From contig NW_025062477.1 of NCBI RefSeq assembly GCF_000002995.4, positions 13,126,696 to 13,190,695 on the forward strand: 64,000 nt of DNA, written 5' to 3'. Below the pieces are notes generated by a model. It did not search any database, was not told the DNA's origin, and saw only the letters and a list, made by a program, of their open reading frames with translations. How positions within the stretch are numbered: position 1 is the stretch's first letter; each line of letters starts with the position of its first letter. Position numbers and translations under genes: made by a program. This DNA comes from Brugia malayi. Its lineage: Eukaryota > Nematoda > Chromadorea > Rhabditida > Onchocercidae. This document shows, one piece after another, positions 14,714 to 25,548 of this stretch.

Positions 14714-14884
14714 AGGGCGATAGAAGTGCATAAACAGAACGTTGATGACGTGATGAGACACGAATCTGATGACGCCATCGATGATGCGTTCTCGAAGCAT
14801 TTCAAGGATGGCAGTTGTACAGCCTTTGAACCGAAACAGTACAGTGAGGACCGCTTGCCAATACTGCCTTTTGTTTTATTTTGA
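14714..14884 (+). CDS. Candidate orphan terminal exon, unknown protein
   Basis: A 56-codon open frame preceded by AG and closed by TGA at 14882-14884 has a composition unlike its surroundings: higher GC, acidic and mixed residues, with DDAIDDAF, FEPKQYSEDR and LPILPFVLF in order. The longest ATG-initiated part is only 43 residues. No partner exon in phase was found nearby and I recognise no family. A minus-strand open frame of 82 codons overlaps it. It may be a chance frame in a GC-richer patch, or the last exon of a gene whose other exons I could not see. Confidence 0.18.
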   Translation, partial: RAIEVHKQNVDDVMRHESDDAIDDAFSKHFKDGSCTAFEPKQYSEDRLPILPFVLF

Positions 14885-15353
14885 AATCCCAACTTAACAC
14901 CAACTAATTTAATTGGTATATTTGTATAGACGAAAAGAAAAAGGGAAAAAGAAAGAGAGAGGGAGGGTTGCTGATAAAACTTGCCAGGTTTCCAAGAATC
15001 TTTTGAATAGTCGGCTTGAATTTAATTGACAGAAATATGTGTTTCGCTTTATTAATCTTTAAAATGAGAAAAGAAATATCCAATAAACTAGCAAAGAGAA
15101 AGAGAGAGAGAAAGAAAGAAAGAAAGAGAGAGATAGAAGGTGGGCAAATGGACTAAGAATGATATCATTTTGAGAAAGCTAAAAGGATAAAAATGTAGGC
15201 CATAGGGCAATCTGATGAAGTTAGTGCCTGTGGGCATTGTTGTTATTCTTCACTTTCTTATGTAAAGAGCAGAGAGGCCAAGCCTTTTCGGTCGACTCTT
15301 TAAACAGAAAGTGTTTTTCCATCCCACAAGCGAGCTCTTTGCATGAATTTGAT

Positions 15354-15437
15354 ATGAGATGGAAGTGGGTGGATTCTAGCTTATTGCTTAAGCTTGTAAA
15401 TAGGCACAAAGTTATAGTCCACCCACTTACATCTCAC
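15354..15437 (+). ncRNA. miRNA-like hairpin candidate
   Basis: The arms 15354-15373 and 15418-15437 are complementary over 20 bp with one internal mismatch and a mismatched end, enclosing a 44-nt loop that can itself partly pair. Stem length and loop size are compatible with a nematode pre-miRNA or a fragment of a foldback element. I did not recognise a known miRNA seed, so expression is unproven. Confidence 0.25.
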
Positions 15438-17598
15438 TAATCTCGAAAAATGTGCCTCTGTAAATATGTTTTGATGTGGCAACTTCTTTAATTATTGACG
15501 TCATTAGCCTTTTAAGGTGAAAATATTTCAATTTAGTGACGTAATGCAAGAATATAGGCGGCGAAGTCATAGTGTTGATTTCAGCACCTGCAAAGATCGG
15601 TTCTGATTGGATCTGAGAAGTGAAATGGGACTTTAGAATGAAGATTCTCTTCCCTCCCCTGAAACTGGAAGCTTGCTATTACTGACATATGTAACTTTAT
15701 TTGCCGATTTTTTTTTACAGAAAAATTTGCCGGATGAAAATATAAGGAACGGAATGTAGATATTTCATTTGAAAACCGATTTCTTTCAATTATTCGCATT
15801 TGTTTTTGCATTTTTAGTGATGAGCGCATCTTATTTGTGTGTTTAATGTATCACAGTAATAGGAGTGTGTCTATAATAGAAAGTCTTTGATCTTTGACAA
15901 AATTTCACTTTAATTCATACAATTTTAATCTAATTCTAAATGATATTCGCTGCTTTTTAGGCACATTTCATGAATAGGGAATATTTGTTGCTGACAGTTT
16001 TCATATTTGCTGATGGCTTAATACCGTTTATGCAGAAAAATTTTGATAAAAGATGAAATTCTTAATAATAACATTGAAAGTTAGGTATATGTGAGCTTGA
16101 ATAAATTTCGTATTTTACCGCCCGATCCATTCATGCTTTAGGAAATCAGTGAGGCGTTTATTTTAGCGAATGGAGTTCCATAAGAGGAGGGTATGAAGGA
16201 GGAGAAAGGGAAGGTAAGCAAGCAAAAAAAGGTTATTGTCATCGTGTGTTATGTGCATCCCTCATCGGATACTTCGGATTGGCCTATTGGATATTTTTCA
16301 TTTGAACTTTTCTGTTGTTAGTGCTCCTTATGTCATGAACTTGAAATGGAAATTGAAATTCAACGAGGTCATCCTGTCAAGTCATTTCTTTCTACCCATT
16401 CAGAAATAACATATTCAAATAGTGGCAACAGGCAGTAGATGGGTTAATTTCATGAAATGAAATCGTAAACTATCTACCACTATCGTTGGCAAACCTATCC
16501 AGAGTGCTGCTTAGCTTTCCCAATCCCGGCTTACAGAGCCAAGAAAAGAGGAGAACCTGTAATGCACCTATAGTTACCGCCTCTCCGACATAAATCAATC
16601 CTGAAGCCACCTTCATCTTCATCACATCATATCACACCACACCACACCACACCACATACCATCATACTATCCGTATTTCATCGTTTACATTATTGTATTG
16701 CCATTTCTCTTCTTCCTTTATTGCTCTAATAGCAGCAGCAACAGCAGCAGTAGGAGTAGTAGGATCGTGTGAAGGAACTAAGTAACAGTTACGTGGCTCA
16801 ATTTGCACACAGCTATTGAACTGATCAGCTAAATGGCTTTTAGATTTAGCAATGCTGCTGTGATTATAGCTTGGACAAAGATTATTCAGCCATCACTGAA
16901 GCTAACAAAAGGCAAAGATCAGTGTCCGATTGTTTTCTTATCATTCATTCTACATCCTATGCAGCTTTTCTTACTATCACATCACTTTGCACACACACAC
17001 ACACACACTAAATTACAGTTTATTGAATCAGCTCTTTTTGCGCCTTTAAAATTTCGAGCTTCTATTATATAATTTTTTAAAATGAACTTAAGCTTCTACC
17101 AGAATATTATCTCTTTAATATTAGAGAATCAGCTATATGCCAAAAAGTAAACTGCAAATAAATAATATGAAATGTAACTCAATTCATTTACTCTTGTTCT
17201 TTTTTTTGCTTCATATATGCTTCTGAATGAATTAACACTTTCATATTTGTTTGCATATGTCATTCCTGACAGTATTATTTTTATCACTTCCAGCAGTACT
17301 GTATTCTTCATACACCATTGTCAATCTGATATATTGTGAGTGAAATGTATTTATTATAATTATATCTTCCTCAAAATGCCATTTATTTAATTATCATTTG
17401 TGATTTAAAATCCAAGACGATATAAATGCAAAATGCTAATCTCTGGTATGGAAATTTCTACTTTGTGCATTAAAAGGCAAAGAAAAATGCTCTATATTTT
17501 AATATTTCTGTTCTGATGATACTTTAAAATATGCGTCCGAGAAAATTTGCATAAAATTTCGTTGTTCATCTCTTAACTATGTTTTACATGCATTTCAG

Positions 17599-17631
17599 TA
17601 CAGTCCATCGTCAAGTTTGGTTGCTTCAAAA
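17599..17631 (+). promoter_or_regulatory. 5' UTR of tent-5 after a splice acceptor
   Basis: The acceptor CATTTCAG at 17591-17598 lies 33 nt before the tent-5 ATG. It can be a spliced-leader trans-splice site or the acceptor of an upstream non-coding exon. The short distance to the start codon is typical of trans-spliced nematode messages. Confidence 0.5.
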
Positions 17632-20600
17632 ATGACCTCGGAATGTAGCTCTCAAATTTATTCGTTATCAAGCACAACAGAGCTTAATTCAGCACAAGTA
17701 ATATATTTCTTCTCTTTTCTTTCTTCTTTTTCCACATTTATGTTCCATCTAAAACCAAAGCGTTATTTTGCAAAATTTTGATATTGATTTGGAAAGTTCT
17801 GATTATATTATTTGGAGAAGAGCTATATTAAAATTCAAAAATCACTTAAAAATAGCCTTTTTTTTTAAAAAAAAAAAAGAATTATTTCCTTGGTAAGAGA
17901 TTTTTATGTCATTTTTAACCCAATTTAGAGTCATTCTGAAATATGAAATTGCTTTTTGTGTGCCAGAAAATTATTTGCTGTTTATGATTTCTATAGTTTT
18001 CTCAAATCCCACTGTTAAATAAAGTTCGGAAACTTTTACAATAAGTAATTTATACTAAGTAATAAGTAATAATGCTTTTATTATTTTTGAATTTACACTT
18101 AGTCACAGTAAATTGTTTTGTTTTGGCATTAAGATTATTTCAGGTGGAACGATTACGCTCAGTGCTCAATGAACAGGTAGAAATTCACGGAAGAGGCAAT
18201 TTTCCAACGCTCAGCGTACGTCTACATGATTTGATCATCTGTGTACGTGATAGTCTGCGTGCAGCAGGTATTGGTCCAAAAAATGTAAAAATGAACGGTG
18301 GTGCTGCATCATACGTCGTGGCAACGGAGGAATTCGCATACTCAGATCTCGACTTGATTTTTCCAATGAGTTTCGAAAGCGAACAAAGCTTCGATAGCGT
18401 TAGTCCCAATCTTTTTTTTTTTCCTCGGCTTAAAAATTATACTGTCAAACTTGAAATTGTCAACTGATAACATTAAAATTTTCGAGAATATAAAAATTTA
18501 TTACTACGAATTCGTCGAATTTAAAAAGTTACTTCAAATATAGAACGAAGTTACGAAGTTTTCATACATCCATTTTCTGTCCTGCACAATCTCATTGAAA
18601 ATATAAATTTGTTGAATTTTGCTTCTTCAGAAAGATTATTGTATGTGAAAGAAGTGTCGTAACTGATGTCATAACTATCATCTTCAAATAGATTATTGCG
18701 ATTTATGAAGATTAATTGAAATTTAACATTGTTTACTTTTTGATTACTCTATTTGCTGGATTGCATTTAAGGCAGTAATGTCTATTTACTTTATTCGAGA
18801 TGAGCAACGTTCCAAAATTTATCACTATTTTGACCTTTCAGATCACTTTCTGTCAGGTAAGTTAACAAATTGGTAAACCAATATGAAGACAGGTAATTTT
18901 AGGTAAGATCGGCTGTTTTTGATGCTATGGTGCAATTAATGCCAGAATCGACTAACAAAGAAAAGATATCGGCCAATACCTTGAAGGATATTTATATCCG
19001 AAAAATGGTTAAAGTTTCGGATGGTGATCGCTGGTCACTGTTCTCGCTTCACAATGATTTCGGACGGTGTATCGAGTTAAAATTCGTAGACCGAATGCGA
19101 CGTCAATTCGAATTTAGTGTTGACAGTTTCCAAATTACCTTGGATGTTTTACTGGACCGACCCGACCATCCCAAACCAATCATCACCGCTGAAAGCATGT
19201 TTGGTGACATTAACAAGGTTACTTTCTTGTTTCTTTCAAAAGACTCTTTGATTTCATCAGAATTTTGTTATTCTATCGTGTGTTACAATATTATATGAGT
19301 ATTAGGACTTTTTTTTATGATATCATTTTTTTTTTTTGGAAATGATATATCGAAAAAACGAAACTCAAACGACGGAAACTAGTGTGGCACTAAAGTTTAA
19401 TTTGATTTAAGATTAAGATTACTTCAAGAATAGAGAAGTAAAGTAAGAGCGATACAAAAGTGATGATACATTATTATCTAACGAAATGCTTCATCATCCC
19501 TCCTTGATAACTTTTTTACAGTGCTTTTGAGAATTGCTTCCTTTTCATATCTTCATCCTATTTAAAAAAATAAGGAGAATTAATGTTTCAATTCAGAGGA
19601 ATAGTAAAATAGACAGTAGCAATAAATAGTTTTCAAAAGGCCTTTTCATCAGGAAAGATGCAAATAAGAGAAATGGTTGGAACGTATAATGAAAGGATTT
19701 TATTAATTTCCGGTTTAATTCAATGAAGAACAAAGTTCTCGCATACAAATAAAGTGATTCACTGTAATAATAAAGAAGGCCTGTTACTAGGCGATGGAGT
19801 CAGATTATTATGACCTTACCTTAGGACATGAAACTTGATAGAAGAAGAATGTTGTATTTTAGATGGCTTATGACGTAGTATCAACAACTTGCATTCTTTA
19901 AAAGAATTTTATTTTTCAGGCATTGCAGCATCTGAACGAACGATTGATTGACACACGAAGGCCTGAGGAGATCCGTGGTGGAGGATTGTTAAAATACTGT
20001 CACTTGCTTACTCGCGGTTATAAAGCAGCTAGGCCAAACAAATGCCGTCAGCTCGAGCGGTATATGTGCTCCCGTTTTTTTATTGATTTTCCAGAAGTCA
20101 GTAGCCAGGAGGTTAAACTGCGCGCTTATCTTGACAATCATTTCGGTACTGAGGACCAGGTTACTGTTTTGTTAATCATTTTAGGCATTTTAAAAATTTT
20201 GACGCATCTTGAAAAAAAAATTAGGCTTTATTCTTTTTTACTGATTGTAAATTTATACCTTTTGTATTTTACGTAACGTTTTAATTCTTATAATATTTGT
20301 TATCAATAGATCTATCTCCAAATTTTTCCTTTTACTTTCCCTAAAATTATTCCTTCCATCAGAATGTGTCTTTCTAAAATTCTTCCTTCAAATCTTATGA
20401 ATTCCACAAATATGCATGAAAAAGTCTCAACTTCTGCGGAAAGATAGGAGCATATTGAAAGATAAAAAGCTAGAAAATGAGCCACTAAAATTGTCTGCAA
20501 CGGATATCCGGCTAGTGGCAGTTAAATTTAAGCCTTAATTTAAATTCAAAGTTTGTAGTTCAGGATAAGTATGATTACCTGCTGTTATTATATCGAGTAA

Positions 20601-20794
20601 TCAGCGAGAGTACGGTTTGCCTAATGTCACATGAGCGACGACAGACATTATCAATGGTTGACAGGTTGGCTTATCAGTTATCCGTCAATATGTATTACCA
20701 ACAAAGCTGTATGGGCGGTTTCTGTGGACATACACCTCGTCAGACACTACTGTACTTACCACCAAATGCTTCCTACTGGATACCGGTTGTATAG
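17632..20794 (+). CDS. tent-5: TENT5/FAM46 cytoplasmic poly(A) polymerase
   Basis: Complete five-exon gene of 368 codons: 17632-17697, 18144-18398, 18903-19217, 19920-20159 and 20564-20794 (stop 20792-20794). Every intron is phase 0, starts with GT and ends with AG. The product is a FAM46/TENT5 non-canonical poly(A) polymerase; in this family the enzyme lengthens poly(A) tails of selected cytoplasmic mRNAs, often those for secreted proteins. Family blocks appear in order: HGRGNFPTL (residues 37-45), NGGAASYV (73-80), the catalytic YSDLDLIF with D90 and D92, INKEK-like NKEKISANTL, DRWSLFSL, LKFVDRMRRQFEFSVDSFQI, EEIRGGGLLKYC, RYMCSRFFIDFP, and ESTVCLMSHERRQTL. Length fits the family (about 370-440 residues). 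Start choice is the first ATG after the acceptor at 17598 and gives the short N-terminus expected before the IHGRGNFPTL block. No paralogue is visible in the window. Confidence 0.95.
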
Positions 20795-23700
20795 AAAACA
20801 ATCGAAACGAAAGCAACGACCGCATCCTGAAATGCAAGTTTGTTTGCCGTGATGGAATGTAATATCTTTTACATAACTTTTCCTTTTGTTTTTTAGAGCG
20901 GAAAGGTTGAAAAACTTTTTTAACACAAAACAGCGAATTTAATAGTTATTTTGATCTTCTGCATGTTTTTATGAAGATATTTTCAAATGATCTTATATAT
21001 TTATTGATAAAACATTCAAAAAAAAAGAAGTTTTGTTCAAGACCTCATTCACCGGTTTCAGTCTAAATCATTTTATTTACGGTTCATGTTGCTGTTTACC
21101 TTTTCTACTTGTATTTTTTGTAATTCATTAGAGCATGTTTTGATATATATGTATATTAAAGTCTTTATAAAGCAGCAAAACTGCAACTAGCTTTATTTTT
21201 TTTTTCGTTCTACATTATCTTTTATTTCTCCTTGAATGCAGAATTTTTCCACTTGAAAATTCTGCTTTACAAAGAATTGAAGTAGTTATGTAAAAAGATA
21301 AAATGTATGTTGTTCTTCTTTATATTAGATCTTTCCTTCAAATCTCTTCTTTTTAACAAATTGATACAACGAAACACTTTTCTTGTTTAAATTGGAAACC
21401 TTTCCTTTCCTACATTCTTCATATCATTCCCAAATCAGGTCTCTATAAACTTTAAAATAGCACAACTTATCGACTAAATGTCAGCTTTCAATTGCAATTC
21501 AGTAAATGATTTTAAAAAAAGTGAAGACTGAAAGAAATCCGAACTTGTGCTCTTTATGAACAAATCCTTTAAACAATACATATTTCTGTTCATTTAAAGG
21601 AATTACTCGGTTAGCAATTAAGCACTACTTTAAAACTTCACCTTCAAGAAGAATGTTTCAAATACTTTTGAACATGTAAAACATTAGCAACACAGTGGCT
21701 ACTGTGATACAAATGACCTTTATTACGAGTTTTTCTATTTTCATTTGACTTCCTTCGCCTTCTTCCTCAACAAATCCACTTCTGTTTATTTTTTTCTCTA
21801 CAAATATGAAAGCATGGATTCATTTAAAAAGTGCTAATATCGCCCCTTTAATCCTTACAACTTAAGACGAGCAAATTTAAATTCGTGCCTCTTTATTACT
21901 TGAGTAGTGTATTCTATTCAATACTCCATACTGTTCTATTTCTGGTACTCCTGGAATCAAATATTTTTTTCTTCATTTCTGAATTATTTTGAACTTTTGC
22001 TGTTTTTTTTCAAGTGCTATGCCGGTATTCTGTTCCTATAACTGTTTCTTGTTTCTAATTTTTTAAGGAACTGGTTGCCTTTGCTATCCACGGCTTTTAA
22101 GTGCCTACTTCCCATTCCCGTATCTTTTCTCATCTTTACCGCCATTATCACCAGTATATATCAATTTTAGGCAAAGGCTTATCCAATGAAATTTCCTTAA
22201 ATCCATATTATCGAAGACAACCACTATGAAAAGTTGCCAGTACATGTGGAAGAATGGCCTCTAAAAAGGAGTTTATTCGTCTTTATTCCTTTAAATTGCT
22301 GACAGTCAATTTATGTACGTGCAGTAATCATATACTGATAATTAATCAGTACATGTATGTTTAGTCCAGTTAAGTTCTACTATTTGCTTCACAAAGATTC
22401 GACAGAAATTTGACATTGATCTTTTCATTTATTCTTTCTCTCCTTTTCTCTGTACTTTCTAAGTAACTTCAACTTGGGTCCTTACCTCCACCTTTGTCGT
22501 TTGCCTATTTTTAGTTCTTTGAAAAATTTCTGCATGAATTCCTGAAGTACAAATAATCCAATTCTCAATTGCACTATTCATGCTTCACAGAAAGCACTTT
22601 CCCTCGAACCTTCTTTATTTTTAACTTTTATTACTCGTACAATATGAATGCAAGCGAATCTGTCAATACCGTTCATACGTGATCTGTTTTCCTAATTTAT
22701 TTCATTTCATTACGCTTAATGACTAATTATCACCAGTATGACAGTGATTTCATTTGAAATATAAATTGTGTTTGAACACAGAGAAATTCATGGAGTGAAC
22801 ATGTCTTGTTTAAATTTTTCCCTACAAATGTAAAATGTTCATTTAATTTATTAGAATGTTTGATTATTATACTATTACGTGGTGAGAAAAGTTTTTATGC
22901 GTATGTAGTAGTGGTCTTTTTAGCATCAATGGAAATTATATTTTATTGCTATCATTGACCGTCTGATGTAATTCTTAAGTTTTGCGATTTCTGATGTCAA
23001 TATATAAAGAATGATGGAGTAAAATGGGCTGATTAGATGCTTATATTGTCAAAAGTTTTTCTTTTTTTTTAATTTAGCATCTGTCTGAAAAGGGAGATTA
23101 AAGGAGGATGTAAGGACTTCTCATGAACAGTTTGCGGAATGGAATGTTAGCTGTCGATTACTGATAAGATCAATTAACAGTAACAGGAAAGATGTCAGTG
23201 TAAACATAGATGAGAGAAAGAGGAGAGAGAGAGGGAAAGAGAAAATCAGTTTTTCATGAATCGCATTACATTCATATCCGTTGCACTCTATTGAGGAACT
23301 ATCACACAGCAATGTTTTGATATTGTTCTTCTTCACTAAAAAACTTTGAATTTTTCTGGGAACTTTCCACCTTATTTGATAAAAAAGTAATAAAAAAATT
23401 GTAACATCGCTGGTTCACAGTTTATTATGTTGCAATACAATCCAATAAAATAGAGAGTCTGATGTTTGAGATTTATAGAATTGAAAAAAATTGAGAAGTT
23501 TTTATATGTTAGAGAAATCTGATTCAGTGTTGTGATAATTAAACTTCAAATCTTAAATTTGCAAAGAGCTCAGAATAATCTATACAAAAGGGAAGGACGT
23601 CTTATCACACTAATCGAAATAAGAAACACTCATTACATTTCTAGTCAGAAGGGGGACAGCAAATTTTGCTGATATCTTTATAAGAAAGTGAAATTAAGAG

Positions 23701-25548
23701 GCATTTGTTTATTTGCTTTCATTATATTTGCGTATTTCTATAAACTTTATCTCAATTGAGAATTGCATGTATCAAGTAAACACGTGGGCGTATTGAATAT
23801 TCTGAATGAACGGAGAATGCTTGTCTATTTGTGCCCTTGAAGGACTTGGGGAGAGTAAAGAGTAAAATGCCTATTGCTAAGTCCAAGCCTAACATAATAT
23901 TGGCCAATGACGTATGGCAAAGAGAGCTCTTTCATTAAAAAGTGATTTTTTTTTTTCCTCTTTTGAGAGCAGAAAAAATAAATATAAAAGCTTCATTGCA
24001 TGAGAGCTTTTATTCACGGATGATTACATCTAGCAAGGGACGGGCGGGTAAGTAAGAGAATGATGTCAACAATTATCACTAACTACACACAGGCAAGAAT
24101 AAGCTCTGTTTATTTAACCACTACCAAATTCGATCTCTCATTCTTTTTAAAAGAAATGGAAAACTTCCGATGTTTTTCATCTAGAAAGCTTTTCCTTTTT
24201 AAGCAACTTTTCATCATTACAAAATTTTAAAAAAAGCCGATGATGACATGTGTAAAATTGCTTGTCCGACTTCCCAAATCATTTCAGCTAAATTTTTGAA
24301 AATAAATAGGTGTAAACCTCGCTGGAATATTCCTATACGTTATATTTTTTCCACATGTTTGAATGAAAAATCCGGTCAAATAAGTTGCTTTCCTAGAACT
24401 TTCATAAATTTTTGATGAAAATAGAAGTGTGTAGAAATATGAAAGCAAAATTTATTATATATTTTAATTATAAAATGTTAATTCGAAATATTAAGATGAA
24501 GTACTGCACTAATAATACTTGAATACATGAACACTGAGTTAAAAATTAATTATTCCTCGGAACGTTCTTCGGAATTTTAAAAAGAATAAGATTGAAGTTT
24601 AGATTGGTTTCAATTCTAAAAAAAATGTGATGAATAGATTTTGAATCCTAAATACCGATGTGTTGATAAATAGTTGTGGATGGTTACCATCATTAGCTTA
24701 CATTGTTACTCATTTTGTCTTATCTCATTATTTTTAAGTCTCATTAAGAACCAAAAAATTGAAATGAATGAAAATGGGTTGGAACAAAATTGAAAAGAAA
24801 AAATGCTTTCAACATCAAAACAACTTAAATGACATGTAGTTCTAGCTTATGTTCATTGCTGCGAAAGAAAGACAAATGAATAATACTGGAAGTTTTCTTT
24901 TTTTTTTTGAAATAAATGATGAAAAGGAAATGATTTTATGGGATGAATTTGAAGAACAATTAACGGTGATAGTTACAAATATGACAGAGTACTTCAAAAA
25001 TGAATATAGTAAACAAAATTGAAAAATTACTTTCGAGAAAAATGTTGAAATTTAGCTGAAAAATTAGTTAATACTGAAGATTATCCTTCCTGTTAATTTT
25101 AAGTATTTAAACTTTATGTGCCTTTTTAAGCAGTGATTTTGTAGCGACTTTGCAAGACTTTAAATTCTAAAAAAATTAACAGGAAGAATGATGGATTAAA
25201 TCATTACATCATACAAACAGAACGCAGATGTGATACAAAAAAAAAAGCTATTTCATTTATAACTGAAAGTTATAAATGAAATAGCTAATTCTTAGTGATT
25301 AAAATAACAAGAATACGTAGCAAAATATTACTCAAAATTTATCGAATTTAAATGAAAATTTAGACTATGTTTAAACATCAAATACCTCTGAAAAAAAACT
25401 TCGTCATCATCCACTCGAAAATCAAGTTCCAAATTAATTGGAACATTTAGAAGTGATTCTCCTTATTATCAATCTTGGATAAGTGAACATTTCAGTAGCA
25501 AACAAATCATCGAGATTAACAAAACTTCAATACCGTTGAAAAAAAAAA
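20795..25548. other. Convergent intergenic spacer between tent-5 and BCKDHB
   Basis: About 4.75 kb of AT-rich DNA separates the stop codons of two converging genes. No open frame with a recognisable domain was found on either strand. The longest frames (for example 23121-23336 on minus) are low-complexity. It contains the hairpin at 25246 and an interrupted inverted repeat (about 25085-25100 with 25173-25188). Both 3' UTRs lie in it, but their ends could not be placed. Confidence 0.6.
25246..25286. repeat. Perfect 18-bp inverted repeat with 5-nt loop
   Basis: Positions 25246-25263 pair exactly with 25269-25286 around the loop TGAAA. It lies about 260 bp past the BCKDHB stop codon, in its likely 3' flank. 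It could fold in a long 3' UTR transcript or be a simple foldback remnant. Confidence 0.8.

Larger units (their letters stand above)
11961..17598. other. Non-coding region upstream of tent-5
   Basis: No gene is supported apart from the weak candidate exon at 14714. The stretch contains the duplicated segment at 13187/13742, purine tracts near 14935-14970 and 15095-15135, a CCACA array near 16633-16656, short CAG/TAG triplet runs near 16731-16763 and a CA tract near 16990. The 33-nt 5' untranslated exon of tent-5 follows at 17599. Confidence 0.5.
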
